A stretch of DNA of 64,000 nucleotides, from contig NZ_CP071872.1 in NCBI RefSeq assembly GCF_022647665.1, positions 62,001 to 126,000 of the forward strand, in the 5' to 3' direction. Below the pieces are notes generated by a model that ran no database searches, had not been told where the DNA came from, and saw only the letters and a program-made list of their open reading frames with translations. Position numbers and translations under genes: made by a program. Of this stretch, positions 7,687 to 16,187 are shown one piece after another; within the stretch, counting starts at the first letter, position 1, and the number at the start of each line of letters is the position of its first letter. Source of the DNA: Streptomyces formicae (lineage in GTDB: Bacteria; Actinomycetota; Actinomycetes; Streptomycetales; Streptomycetaceae).

Positions 7687-7748
7687 TATGAATACCACAG
7701 CTACTTACTTTTTTTCATCACCGCACGGGAGGGCAGTACCCTGGGGCC

Positions 7749-8117
7749 ATGGCGGACCACGGCGAGCACGACTGCAAGAAGGTCGACGGGGCGATCACGC
7801 GTGTCTTCGGACTGCTCGGCAAGCGTTGGACCGGCCCGATCGTGTCGGTGCTGACGCAGCGACCGGTGCACTTCGCCGAGCTGCGCAGGGCGATTCCCGG
7901 CATCAGTGAGCGCATGCTGTCCGACCGGCTCACCGAGCTGGGGGCGGCCGGACTGGTCGTGCGCGAGGTCGACGAAGGGCCGCCGCTGCGTGTCGCGTAC
8001 CGGCTGACGGAAGCCGGCACGGCACTGGAGCCCGCGCTCAAGGAGCTCGGACGCTGGGCGGAGGCGCATCTGCCGGGCGGTGCGGGCGGCATGCGGGGAG
8101 AGGGCGGGCCCTGCTGA
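7749..8117 (+). CDS. HxlR-family winged-helix regulator
   Basis: A 122-residue MarR-like regulator of the HxlR/DUF24 type. Cys near the N-terminus (HDCKKVDG) is at the position that senses oxidants or electrophiles in several relatives. The core GKRWTGPIVSVL, FAELRRAIPGISERMLSDRLTEL and YRLTEAGTAL are family hallmarks. The C-terminal 20 residues are Gly-rich and probably disordered. It is divergent from azoR, which it likely represses. Confidence 0.9.
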   Translation: MADHGEHDCKKVDGAITRVFGLLGKRWTGPIVSVLTQRPVHFAELRRAIPGISERMLSDRLTELGAAGLVVREVDEGPPLRVAYRLTEAGTALEPALKELGRWAEAHLPGGAGGMRGEGGPC

Positions 8118-8313
8118 GGCGGAATCCGCAGCTGGAATCCACAGCCGGCCCGCAGTCGGCTCCGCAGCCTGGACGGCCGGAGCGGATGCCTGGAGAGATG
8201 GGCTGGTCGCAGAGCCGACGCCGAGGTTTTCCACAGGGGGAGACGGCTGCCTTGCCTGGCGGTACCGTCTTGGTCAGTTGATGTTGTACGACGTCGGGGG
8301 AGGCGGTCCCGCC

Positions 8314-9756
8314 ATGGGTGAGATCGAAGCGGTTGTGCCGGTGCAGCGGTCGGCTTCCGGGGGCGTGCGGGTTCCGGAGATCGCGGGGTTCGCGGCGCGG
8401 GAGGCAGGAGGCGCTTCGGCCTCGCCGAAGGTGACCGGAAAGGCACTGCGGGCCCGGGTGCCGCGCTCGTCGCACGACACACTCATCATCGGAGCGGGGC
8501 GGCCCGACGCGGTGCAGGCTGTCGAGGAGTCCAGCCGGGACCGGGTGCCGGAGCTCGCTCCGATCCGGGTGGGACGGATGGCCGCGACTCCTTTCGCGTT
8601 TCTGCGCGGCTCGGCCGGGCTGATGGCGCATGACCTGGTCACGACCCCCGTCACCGGCGTCATGGCACAGATCTGCGGCGACGCCCACGCGGCGAACTTC
8701 GGGTTGTACGGGGACGTGCGCGGGCGTCTCGTCATCGATCTCAACGACTTCGACGAGACGGCTGCCGGACCGTGGGAGTGGGACCTCAAGCGCCTCGCGG
8801 CCTCGATCGTGCTCGCCGGCCGCGAGGCGGGCGCCGATGAGGACACCTGCCGCAAGGCCGCCTTCGATGTGGCCGGGGCCTACCGGCGGACCATGCGGCT
8901 GCTCGCCAGGCTCCCGGTGCTCGACGCGTGGAACGCGATCGCGGACGAGGAGCTCGTCTCGCACACGGACGCGCGGGACCTGCTGGGCACGCTGGAGCGG
9001 GTCTCGGAGAAGGCCCGGAGCAACACGAGTGCCCGGTTCGCCGCCAAGTCGACGGAGGCGGGGCCGGACGGAGGCCGCCGCTTCGTGGACGCACCGCCCG
9101 TGCTGCGCCGGGTGGCCGACGAGGAGGCTGCGGCCGTCGCCTCCTCGCTCGGGGAGTACCTCGAGACCCTTTCCGAGGACCGGCTGCCGCTGCTCGCGCG
9201 GTATGCCATCCACGATGTCGCCTTCCGCGTCGTGGGCACCGGAAGCGTGGGGACGCGGTCGTATGTGGTGCTGCTGATCGACCACCGTGGCGAGCCGCTC
9301 GTGCTCCAGGCCAAGGAGGCACGGCCGTCGGCGCTGCTGCCGCATCTCCAGGCGGCGGGCTTCGAGACGCCCGAGCCGGTGCACGAGGGGCGTCGGGTCG
9401 TGCTGGGGCAGAAGCGGATGCAGGTCGTCAGCGACATCCTGCTGGGCTGGACGACGGTGGAGGGCAGGCCCTTCCAGGTGCGGCAGTTCAGGAACCGCAA
9501 GGGCAGCGTGGACCCGGCCGCCCTCGCAGCCGACCAGATAGACGACTACGCCCGGATGACGGGCGCACTGCTCGCCAGGGCCCATGCGCACAGCGTTGAC
9601 CCGCGGCTGGTCGCGGGGTACTGCGGAAAGAACGAGGAGCTGGACGAAGCAGTGGCCGGCTTCGCCGTCCTCTACGCGGACCGGACCGAGGCGGACCACG
9701 CCGAGCTGGTGGCAGCGGTGCGAAGCGGCCGGATAGCCGCCGAGCTGGGGGTGTGA
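8314..9756 (+). CDS. DUF2252 family protein (kinase-like fold)
   Basis: About 480 residues. The domain begins after a roughly 50-residue lead and shows RVGRMAATPFAFLRGSA, the phosphotransferase-like motif CGDAHAANFGLYG (121-133), NDFDETAAGPWEWDLKRLAAS and, later, QLRQFRNRKGS-type and YAR.TG.LLARAHA motifs. The GDxHxxN and NDFDET signatures resemble the catalytic and metal loops of the aminoglycoside-phosphotransferase fold, but no activity is established. ATG 8314 is chosen because GGGAGG lies upstream at a tolerable distance; an in-frame ATG at 8281 is possible. A DnaA-box-like 9-mer is at 8227-8235. Confidence 0.85.
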   Translation: MGEIEAVVPVQRSASGGVRVPEIAGFAAREAGGASASPKVTGKALRARVPRSSHDTLIIGAGRPDAVQAVEESSRDRVPELAPIRVGRMAATPFAFLRGSAGLMAHDLVTTPVTGVMAQICGDAHAANFGLYGDVRGRLVIDLNDFDETAAGPWEWDLKRLAASIVLAGREAGADEDTCRKAAFDVAGAYRRTMRLLARLPVLDAWNAIADEELVSHTDARDLLGTLERVSEKARSNTSARFAAKSTEAGPDGGRRFVDAPPVLRRVADEEAAAVASSLGEYLETLSEDRLPLLARYAIHDVAFRVVGTGSVGTRSYVVLLIDHRGEPLVLQAKEARPSALLPHLQAAGFETPEPVHEGRRVVLGQKRMQVVSDILLGWTTVEGRPFQVRQFRNRKGSVDPAALAADQIDDYARMTGALLARAHAHSVDPRLVAGYCGKNEELDEAVAGFAVLYADRTEADHAELVAAVRSGRIAAELGV

Positions 9757-9831
9757 CGGGCCAGGGGCCCGGCCACCCTGGGGTGCCGGGGCTCTGCCAT
9801 ACGCTGGGCGGGTGACCCGGGGCCCTCCCGG

Positions 9832-10779
9832 GTGCCGATGACCCGGACCGACGACGATCAGGACGATCACCGCGTGGACGAGCAGAGCAGCGTGGACGAG
9901 CAGGGCGTGCCGAGTGCACAGGACGCGTCCGAGGTGCGGGATGCGCGGGAGGCCCTGGACGGCGAAGGCCGGGATGCGCAGGGCGGGGCCGGCGGTGCGG
10001 GCGGTGAGCGGCCCGAGGCGCGGCTGGAGCGGGCCGTGCGCGCCGCCGAGCAGGCGCTGATCGAGTTCGAGATCGCGGTGGAGACCTTCCGGGTCGAGGT
10101 GGAGAACTTCTCCCGGCTGCACCACCAGAAGCTCGGCCCGATGTACTCGCGGCTCGACGAGCTGGACGCCCTGATCGCTGAGGCACGGGCCGCGCGCACC
10201 GGCGACCCGGAGGACCTGCGCAAGGCGCAGGAGGCACGGGCCGTGGTCATGCCGATGCCCGGCGTCGAAGAGCTCTTCCACGACTGGATCGACTCGGACG
10301 GGCTCTCCCCCGAGGCGGCCGCGATGCTGACCGAGCAGTCCGTGCAGTCGCCGAAGCGGGTGCGGCCCAGTGACGAGGCCCGCAAGCTCTACCGGGAGCT
10401 CGCCCGCAAGGCGCACCCGGATCTGGCGCAGGAGGAAAGGGAGCGGGCGCGTCGGGAGGAGTTCATCACCCGTGTGAACGCTGCGTACGGGCGCGGGGAC
10501 GAGGCCCTGCTGCGCGAACTGTCGCAGGAATGGGACGCCGGGCCGGTGCCCGAGGCCCACCGGCTCAGCGAGAGCGACGAGCTCTACGCCCGCCTGGAGT
10601 GGCTGGCGCAGCGCAAGGAGCTGCTGACCGTGATCGCCAAGGAGCTCGAGGACAGCGCGATCGGCGCGATGCTGAGGATGGCGCCCGACGATCCGGACCG
10701 GCTGCTGGAGGAGATCGCCGAGCAGCTGCTGGCGCAGGTCGCCCAGCGCGAGGCCGAGCTGGCCTCCATGGTGCAGTAG
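9832..10779 (+). CDS. J-domain (DnaJ-like) cytoplasmic protein
   Basis: A 315-residue acidic protein. An N-terminal 60 residues of low complexity (Asp/Gln/Gly-rich) precede a helical segment (60-135, with an FRVEVENFSRLHHQKLGPMY stretch) that is probably a coiled coil. A J-domain-like region then spans about 178-230, with DEARKLYRELARKAHPDLAQEE and the HPD triad at 195-197 that stimulates Hsp70 ATPase. A C-terminal helical region follows. There is no Gly/Phe or zinc-finger region, so it is a specialised J-protein. The GTG at 9832 or the ATG at 9838 could be the start. No Hsp70 gene is nearby. Confidence 0.8.
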   Translation: MPMTRTDDDQDDHRVDEQSSVDEQGVPSAQDASEVRDAREALDGEGRDAQGGAGGAGGERPEARLERAVRAAEQALIEFEIAVETFRVEVENFSRLHHQKLGPMYSRLDELDALIAEARAARTGDPEDLRKAQEARAVVMPMPGVEELFHDWIDSDGLSPEAAAMLTEQSVQSPKRVRPSDEARKLYRELARKAHPDLAQEERERARREEFITRVNAAYGRGDEALLRELSQEWDAGPVPEAHRLSESDELYARLEWLAQRKELLTVIAKELEDSAIGAMLRMAPDDPDRLLEEIAEQLLAQVAQREAELASMVQ

Positions 10780-10842
10780 GTTTTTCAGGGAAGGCCGTTG
10801 CGCGCGGTACGGATCCCGTGGTTACGAGAGAAGGCATCACCC

Positions 10843-11187
10843 ATGAATTTCGCTCCGCTGCCCTCGGTGGACGCTGCATCCGTCCCGGCCGACGGTCTGG
10901 TGCTCGATGTCCGGGAGGACGACGAGTGGGCGGCCGGTCATGTCGAGGGTGCGCTGCACATTCCGATGAGCGACTTCGTGGCCCGCTTCGGTGAGGTCAC
11001 CGAAGCGGTGGCCGAGGGCGGCCGCGCCCATGTGATGTGCCGGGTCGGCGGCCGCTCCGCCCAGGTCACCCAGTACCTGGTGCAGCAGGGCATCGACGCC
11101 GTCAACATCGACGGCGGGATGCAGGCGTGGGACGCCGCAGGACGCCCGATGGTCACCGAGGACGGCAGCCCGGCACACGTGCTCTAG
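10843..11187 (+). CDS. Rhodanese-domain sulfurtransferase (single domain)
   Basis: A 114-residue single rhodanese domain. LDVREDDEWAAGHVEGALHIP is the N-terminal signature, and Cys66 in MCRVGGRSAQ is the persulfide-carrying active-site Cys in a CRxGxR loop. Its likely role is sulfane-sulfur transfer or detoxification in the cytoplasm. The ATG at 10843 has GAGAGAAGG about 8 bases upstream. It follows the J-domain gene by 63 bp on the same strand and may be co-transcribed. Confidence 0.9.
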   Translation: MNFAPLPSVDAASVPADGLVLDVREDDEWAAGHVEGALHIPMSDFVARFGEVTEAVAEGGRAHVMCRVGGRSAQVTQYLVQQGIDAVNIDGGMQAWDAAGRPMVTEDGSPAHVL

Positions 11188-11209
11188 GGTCTGTCCTTCG
11201 GATCAGGCC
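11187..11209. repeat. Possible insertion-sequence-end or dispersed-repeat remnant
   Basis: Starting at the last base of the rhodanese stop, GGGTCTGTCCTTCGGATCAG resembles short sequences often found at ends of Streptomyces insertion elements and as dispersed remnants. This is recognised from memory. No transposase or matching second end was found. Confidence 0.25.
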
Positions 11210-11232
11210 CTGGCCCGCAGGGGTTCCGTGGG

Positions 11233-12366
11233 TCAGCCGAGGGGGTGGGCGGCGAGCAGATCGCCCAGGATCTCCTCATGGGCCGCGGCCGGACCGAGCG
11301 AGAGCTCGAGCTGCTTGGCCCACGCGTGGTAGCGATGGAGCGGGTAGTCGGTGTCGGCGCCGAAACCGCCGTGCAGATGCTGTGCGGTCTGTACGACTCG
11401 GCGTACGCCCTCGGAGGCCCAGATCTTCGCCACCGCGATGTCCCCGGCCGGCGGCAGCGCCCCGCCCGCGCCGGTGGCGATCCGCCAGGCGGCCTGCCAG
11501 AGCGTCGCCTCCATCGCGCGCAGATCGATATAGCGGTCGGCCGCCTGCACGGCCACGGCCTGGAATGTCGCGACGGGGAAGCCGAACTGCTCGCGCTTGC
11601 CGGTGTATTCACTCGTCATCGACAGCACGCGCTCGCCGAGCCCGAGCGCCAGGGCGCAGGTGCCGGTGGTGAGCAGGCCGCGCAGCCATTCCCAGGCTCC
11701 CTCGGCATCGATGAGGCTCTCGCCGTCGATCCGTACGGAATCCAGTCGGGCCTCGGCGAAGAGCTCGCCGTTCGTGGAGACCTGCTCTGCGAGCGCCAGG
11801 CCCTCGTGGTCGCGCGGCACCAACCCCAGTACGGCGCGTCCGTCAGCCGTGTGTGCGGGGACGGCGATCAGGTCGGCGCACTGCGCCCAGGGCACGGCAG
11901 TCTGCACCCCGTCGAGCACCCATGCCCCGTCCTCGCGGCGTGCCGTGACAGCGAGCTCCGCCGGGTCGTGGCCGGTGCGCCCGTTGGCGCCGACGGTCAG
12001 GACCAGGTCCCCGCGGCCGACCCGGGGAAGGATGCGGGCCCCCAGTGCCGCGCTGCCGAACCGCTCAACGGTCATCGCGACGGCACTGGTCTCCAGCAGC
12101 GGCACCCGGGCCAGCACCTTCGCCGACTCGCGCAGCACCAGGCAGAGCGCGATGACGTCGAGGCCCGCTCCGTCGTGCTCCGGGGCGAGCACGAGGCTCA
12201 GCAGATCGGCGTCCGCGAGCCTTGCCCACAGCGGCCGGTCGAACTCCTCGGCCACCGCGCCCGGGGTGAGCGCGGGGCTCAGCACTCCATCGGGCGCGAC
12301 GCCCGAGAAGACCGCCCTCGCCGCCTCGACGGCCGCCTGCTGCTCCTCGGTGAAGGTGAAGTCCAC
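11233..12366 (-). CDS. Acyl-CoA dehydrogenase (short type)
   Basis: A 377-residue FAD-dependent acyl-CoA dehydrogenase. The N-terminal helical domain begins DFTFTEEQQAAVEAAR, and the C-terminal domain includes YTGKREQFGFPVATFQAVAVQAADRY and HLHGGFGADTDYPLHRY. The middle beta-domain is compact and divergent, as in FadE-type subunits that form heteromers with a second dehydrogenase in steroid-like catabolism. GTG 12366 has GGGAGGA 8 bases upstream. It lies just downstream of paaE on the same strand, but a 148-bp gap with its own palindromes, including a perfect KstR-type motif, suggests an independent promoter. Confidence 0.88.
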   Translation of the reverse strand: MDFTFTEEQQAAVEAARAVFSGVAPDGVLSPALTPGAVAEEFDRPLWARLADADLLSLVLAPEHDGAGLDVIALCLVLRESAKVLARVPLLETSAVAMTVERFGSAALGARILPRVGRGDLVLTVGANGRTGHDPAELAVTARREDGAWVLDGVQTAVPWAQCADLIAVPAHTADGRAVLGLVPRDHEGLALAEQVSTNGELFAEARLDSVRIDGESLIDAEGAWEWLRGLLTTGTCALALGLGERVLSMTSEYTGKREQFGFPVATFQAVAVQAADRYIDLRAMEATLWQAAWRIATGAGGALPPAGDIAVAKIWASEGVRRVVQTAQHLHGGFGADTDYPLHRYHAWAKQLELSLGPAAAHEEILGDLLAAHPLG

Positions 12367-12434
12367 TGCCCTGTCCTCCCGCGCACCGGCCCTGCCCGCA
12401 ACCGACGGGCCTCACGGTCCCGACGGCTCCAGCG

Positions 12435-12454
12435 ATCTGACGGATCGTCAAGAT
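12435..12454. promoter_or_regulatory. Inverted repeat TGACG-GAT-CGTCA upstream of acyl-CoA dehydrogenase
   Basis: A perfect TGACG/CGTCA repeat with 3-base spacer, extended by ATC on the left and GAT on the right. It directly abuts the KstR-type palindrome. It looks like a TetR-type operator. Confidence 0.35.
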
Positions 12455-12467
12455 AGAACAGGTTCTA
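12454..12467. promoter_or_regulatory. KstR-type operator TAGAACAGGTTCTA
   Basis: A perfect palindrome apart from the two central bases. It fits the published KstR motif TnnAACnnGTTnnA exactly. It lies 88-101 bases upstream of the acyl-CoA dehydrogenase GTG. KstR represses steroid and lipid catabolic genes in mycobacteria and related actinobacteria; binding here is inferred from the motif. Confidence 0.6.
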
Positions 12468-12514
12468 GCGGAAGGGAATGGTGCCCGCGGTGCGGGCCGC
12501 AGGCATCCTCGGCG

Positions 12515-13567
12515 TCAGCGGTCGAAGTCCAGCTCGACCTCGGGCGTCACCGGGTGGGACTGACAGGCCAGCACATAGCCCGCCTCCGTCTCTTCGTGCT
12601 CCAGCGCGAAGTTCCGGTCCATCCGGACTTCTCCCGAGACCAGGAACGCCCTGCACGTCCCGCACACCCCGCCCTTACAGGCGTAGGGCGCGTCGGAACG
12701 GGCCCGGAGCACCGTCTCCAGCAGCGATTCCCCTTCCTGTACCGGCCAGGTGCCCGAGCGGCCGTCGAGCGTCGCGCTGAGCGTGCTGTGTGCGGGCGCT
12801 GCGGTCGGAGCCGGCGCGGGCGCGGCGTCCACATGGAAGATCTCCTCGTGGATCCGGCTCCGCTCGACACCCAGCCCGCGCAGCGCCTTCTCCGCCCCCT
12901 GGACCAGCCCGAAGGGCCCACACAGGAACCAGCCGTCCACCTCCGGCACCGGCAGCAGCGCGGGCAGCAGACCCGTCAGCCGCTCCTCGTCGAGCCGCCC
13001 GGACGGCAGCCCTGCCTGCTGCTCCTCCCGGGAGAGCACCGTGACCAGCTGAAAGCGGTCCGGGTAGCGGTCCTTGAGGTCGGCGACCTCCTCCAGGAAC
13101 ATCGTCGAAGCCGCGGTGCGGTCGCTGCGGATCAGGCAGAACCGCGCCTCCGGCTCCCGGGCCAGCAGCGTCGCCGCGATCGACAGCACCGGGGTGATGC
13201 CGCTGCCGCCGACGACCCCCGCGAAGTGCCCGGGACGCGGCTCCAGGACGAACCGGCCCATCGGCTGCATGACCTCGACCGTGTGCCCGACGGAGAGCTC
13301 CTTCAGGGCGTACGTCGAGAACTCACCGCCGTCGACCAGCCGGATGCCGACCCGCAGCACGGGCTCCTCACCGGTGGGCGCGGCCGGTGCACAGATCGAG
13401 TACGTACGCCGGATCTCCTCGCCGTTCGCGCCCGTGCGGCGGATGGCGATGTGCTGGCCGGGCGTATGGCGGAAGGCGTCGTGGAGCTCTGCGGGGACCG
13501 CGAGGGTAACGGCCACCGAGTCGTCCGTGAGCCGCTCGACCTCGCTGACCCGGAGCGGATGGAACAT
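12515..13567 (-). CDS. paaE: 1,2-phenylacetyl-CoA epoxidase reductase subunit PaaE
   Basis: A 350-residue reductase delivering electrons from NADPH to the PaaAC epoxidase. An N-terminal FAD-binding ferredoxin-reductase domain (RRTYSICAP near residue 54; GGSGITPVLSIAATLL near 120) is followed by an NADP domain and a C-terminal plant-type [2Fe-2S] domain with the Cys set YACKGGVCGTCRAF ... LACQSH. The ATG at 13567 abuts the paaD stop. It is the last gene of paaABCDE. Confidence 0.96.
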   Translation of the reverse strand: MFHPLRVSEVERLTDDSVAVTLAVPAELHDAFRHTPGQHIAIRRTGANGEEIRRTYSICAPAAPTGEEPVLRVGIRLVDGGEFSTYALKELSVGHTVEVMQPMGRFVLEPRPGHFAGVVGGSGITPVLSIAATLLAREPEARFCLIRSDRTAASTMFLEEVADLKDRYPDRFQLVTVLSREEQQAGLPSGRLDEERLTGLLPALLPVPEVDGWFLCGPFGLVQGAEKALRGLGVERSRIHEEIFHVDAAPAPAPTAAPAHSTLSATLDGRSGTWPVQEGESLLETVLRARSDAPYACKGGVCGTCRAFLVSGEVRMDRNFALEHEETEAGYVLACQSHPVTPEVELDFDR

Positions 13568-14098
13568 CTACAACTCCTTGAAGTGGTCGAACGGTTCGCG
13601 ACAGGCCGTGCAGCGGCGCAGCGCCTTGCACGAGGTGGAGGAGAAGCGGCTCAGCAGCTCGGTGTCCGTGGAGCCGCAGTGCGGGCAGCGCACGGCGAGT
13701 GTGAGCGGGACCGGCCCGTCCACGGCGCCCGGCCGCGGCGGCGCGATCCCGAACTCCGCGAGCTTGCGCCGGCCCTCCGCGCTGATGTCGTCCGTCGACC
13801 AGGCAGGGGACAGCACCTTGACGACCGACACCTCCGGTATCCCGTGGTCGTGGAGCACCCGCTCGATGTCCGAGGCCATCGCCTCGATGGCCGGACAGCC
13901 GGTGTAGGTGGGGGTCAGCTCGACCTCGACCCTGCCGGGTCCGAGGATCTGCACCCCGCGGAGCACGCCGAGCTCCTCCAGCGTCAGCACGGGCAGCTCC
14001 GGGTCGGGCACGGACCCGGCCAGCCTGCGCAGCTCGGCCTCCAGCACCGTGCCGGTCGTGCCGGTCGTGGCGGTGGTGTCGGTCGTGTCGGTCACCAT
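13568..14098 (-). CDS. paaD: Phenylacetyl-CoA epoxidase maturation protein PaaD
   Basis: A 176-residue MIP18/DUF59-type protein needed for Fe-cluster maturation of the epoxidase. After a Thr-rich lead (TDTTDTTATTGTTG) it shows SVPDPELPVLTLEELGVLRG, the conserved Cys in YTGCPAIEAM, and a C-terminal zinc-ribbon-like Cys set (CPHCGS ... CKALRRCTAC). The ATG at 14098 overlaps the paaC TGA, so translation is coupled. Confidence 0.95.
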   Translation of the reverse strand: MVTDTTDTTATTGTTGTVLEAELRRLAGSVPDPELPVLTLEELGVLRGVQILGPGRVEVELTPTYTGCPAIEAMASDIERVLHDHGIPEVSVVKVLSPAWSTDDISAEGRRKLAEFGIAPPRPGAVDGPVPLTLAVRCPHCGSTDTELLSRFSSTSCKALRRCTACREPFDHFKEL

Positions 14099-14793
14099 GA
14101 CGCCCCCGGGTGGCTGCGGTGCAGATGCTGCATCTCGGCCAGCATCCGCCCGAACGGCTCCGTGTGCAGCCCCTGCCGGCCGGCGCCAGCCGACCAGGCT
14201 CCCGTGGTGGCCGTGTCCGGGACGGTCAGGGCCGCGCGCTCCAGCACGGCGGTGACCGACTCCAGCCAGCCTCCCCGCAGCGCCTCCCAGTCCACGTCCA
14301 GGCCCTCCACCGGCTGGAACATCTCGCCGGTGAACCGCCACAGCGCGTCGCAGGCCCGCTGCATCCGCCGGTGGCTCTCCTCCGTGCCGTCGCCGAGGCG
14401 CAGGGTCCACTGCTCGGCGTGGTCCTGGTGGTAGGCGACCTCCTTGACCGCCTTCGCCGCCAGCCCCGCGAACTCGCCGCCGCCTGCCGCGAGCTGCACG
14501 AACAGCAGCCGCTGGAACGTGGAGAAGTACAGCTGGCGGGCGATGGTGTGGGCGAAGTCGCCGTTCGGCTGCTCGACCAGCTGGAGATTGCGGAAGGCCC
14601 GCTCCTCGCGCAGATACGCCAGCTCGTCCTCGTCACCGACGAAGGAGAGCAGGGTCCGTGCCTGGCCCAGCAGATCGAGGGCGATATTCGCCAGCGCGAC
14701 CTCTTCCTCCAGGACCGGGGCATGCCCGGCCCACTCCCCCAGCCGGTGCGACAGCACCAGCGCGTCGTCGCCCAGCGCGAGTGCGGCGCTCAC
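14092..14793 (-). CDS. paaC: Phenylacetyl-CoA epoxidase structural subunit PaaC
   Basis: A 233-residue ferritin-like protein that forms the structural partner of PaaA. Family segments include LVLSHRLGEW, ANIALDLLGQARTLL and VAYHQDHAEQW. The GTG at 14793 forms a GTGA overlap with the paaB stop, which fixes the start although the frame is open further upstream. Confidence 0.95.
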   Translation of the reverse strand: MSAALALGDDALVLSHRLGEWAGHAPVLEEEVALANIALDLLGQARTLLSFVGDEDELAYLREERAFRNLQLVEQPNGDFAHTIARQLYFSTFQRLLFVQLAAGGGEFAGLAAKAVKEVAYHQDHAEQWTLRLGDGTEESHRRMQRACDALWRFTGEMFQPVEGLDVDWEALRGGWLESVTAVLERAALTVPDTATTGAWSAGAGRQGLHTEPFGRMLAEMQHLHRSHPGASW

Positions 14794-15080
14794 AGGTGCT
14801 TCACCCCTTCCGGGATCTCGTAGAAGGTCGGGTGCCGGTACGGCTTGTCGGCGGCCGGCTCGAAGAAGGAGTCCTTCTCGTCCGGGGACGAAGCGGTGAT
14901 CGCCGCCGACGGCACCACCCAGATCGAGACGCCCTCGTTGCGCCGGGTGTAGAGATCGCGGGCGTTGCGCAGCGCCATCGCGGCATCCGGGGCGTGCAGG
15001 CTGCCCGCGTGGGTGTGCGACAGCCCGCGCCGCGAGCGCACGAACACCTCCCACAGCGGCCAGTCGGTCGAACTGCTCAT
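14790..15080 (-). CDS. paaB: Phenylacetyl-CoA epoxidase subunit PaaB
   Basis: A 96-residue small subunit of the epoxidase complex. [36 protein letters not shown] and EIPEGVKHL are the family hallmarks. ATG 15080 overlaps the paaA stop as ATGA, and the stop overlaps the paaC GTG. Confidence 0.96.
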   Translation of the reverse strand: MSSSTDWPLWEVFVRSRRGLSHTHAGSLHAPDAAMALRNARDLYTRRNEGVSIWVVPSAAITASSPDEKDSFFEPAADKPYRHPTFYEIPEGVKHL

Positions 15081-16069
15081 GCCGTTGCCTCCACCTGCGC
15101 CTCGTTGCGCTCTGCCTTGTCCGATGCCGTCTTCGCTGCGTAGGCCGCGGCCGCCTCGCGGACCCAGGCACCCTCCTCGTGGGCCCTGCGCCGCTGAGTG
15201 ATCCGCTGTTCGTTGCACGGGCCGTCGCCCTTGAGGACCTGCCAGAACTCGTCCCAGTCGATGGCGCCGAAGTCGTGGTGACCCCGCTCCTCGTTCCACC
15301 GGAGGTCCGGGTCGGGGAGGGTCAGGCCGAGGGCCTCCGCCTGCGGGACGCAGATGTCCACGAAGCGCTGCCGCAGCTCGTCGTTCGAATGCCGCTTGAT
15401 CTTCCAGGCCATGGACCGGGCCGAGTGCGCCGACTCCTCGTCCGGGGGGCCGAACATCATCAGCGACGGCCACCACCAGCGGTTCACCGCGTCCTGCGCC
15501 ATGTCGTGCTGGGCAGGGGTGCCCTGCGACAGGGCCAGCAGCAGCTCGTACCCCTGGCGCTGGTGGAAGGACTCCTCCTTGCAGATCCGGACCATGGCCC
15601 GGGCGTACGGTCCGTAGGAGCAGCGGCAGAGCGGCACCTGGTTGGTGATCGCCGCGCCGTCCACCAGCCAGCCGATCGCGCCGACGTCGGCCCAGGTCAG
15701 CGTCGGGTAGTTGAAGATCGACGAGTACTTCTGGCGGCCGGAGTGGAGCTTGTCGAGCAGCTCCTCGCGGCTTGTCCCGAGCGTTTCCGCCGCGCTGTAC
15801 AGATACAGCCCGTGGCCCGCCTCGTCCTGCACCTTGGCCATGAGGATCGCCTTGCGGCGCAGCGAGGGCGCGCGCGTGATCCAGTTCGCCTCGGGCTGCA
15901 TGCCGATGATTTCCGAGTGGGCGTGCTGGGCCATCTGGCGGACCAGGGACGACCGGTACTCATCGGGCATCCAGTCGCGCGGTTCGATGCGCTCGTCGGC
16001 GGCCACAGCGGCGTCGAAGTGCGCCTGGTGCGTCGTATCCGCCGTGTGCTCCGCAGTCACTGCCGTCAT
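15077..16069 (-). CDS. paaA: 1,2-phenylacetyl-CoA epoxidase catalytic subunit PaaA
   Basis: A 330-residue di-iron monooxygenase subunit that epoxidises the ring of phenylacetyl-CoA. Metal-ligand helices are visible in [17 protein letters not shown] (Glu..His) and [15 protein letters not shown] (ExxH). The ATG at 16069 is the first gene of paaABCDE. The PaaR palindrome at 16080-16098 lies directly upstream. No phenylacetate-CoA ligase (paaK), paaG, paaJ or paaZ lies in the window, so the full pathway needs genes elsewhere. Confidence 0.97.
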   Translation of the reverse strand: MTAVTAEHTADTTHQAHFDAAVAADERIEPRDWMPDEYRSSLVRQMAQHAHSEIIGMQPEANWITRAPSLRRKAILMAKVQDEAGHGLYLYSAAETLGTSREELLDKLHSGRQKYSSIFNYPTLTWADVGAIGWLVDGAAITNQVPLCRCSYGPYARAMVRICKEESFHQRQGYELLLALSQGTPAQHDMAQDAVNRWWWPSLMMFGPPDEESAHSARSMAWKIKRHSNDELRQRFVDICVPQAEALGLTLPDPDLRWNEERGHHDFGAIDWDEFWQVLKGDGPCNEQRITQRRRAHEEGAWVREAAAAYAAKTASDKAERNEAQVEATA

Positions 16070-16079
16070 CAGGACCCCT

Positions 16080-16098
16080 ACCGACCGATCGTTCGGTT
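16080..16098. promoter_or_regulatory. PaaR-type operator at the paaA promoter
   Basis: The reverse complement reads AACCGAACGATCGGTCGGT, whose first 18 bases are identical to 20699-20716 between paaN and paaH. It starts 11 bases from the paaA ATG, so bound repressor would block initiation. The TetR protein at 22326 is the likely ligand-responsive repressor. Confidence 0.7.
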
Positions 16099-16142
16099 GA
16101 ATGACTTCAATGGTGGGTCTGCGGCCCGTAAGGTGTCAACCC

Positions 16143-16151
16143 TGTGGATAA
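16143..16151 (-). other. DnaA-box-like 9-mer (TTATCCACA on the minus strand)
   Basis: The plus strand reads TGTGGATAA, the complement of TTATCCACA, in the paaA/DUF5819 divergent gap. It is the E. coli-type box; Streptomyces boxes favour TTGTCCACA. Confidence 0.35.
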
Positions 16152-16187
16152 CCGGTGGATCGAAGTGACCATGGGGATCGGGGCGGG

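Noticed and set aside
8038..10560. An 840-codon minus-strand frame
   Set aside because: Antisense to the DUF2252 and J-domain genes; composition is that of a shadow frame.
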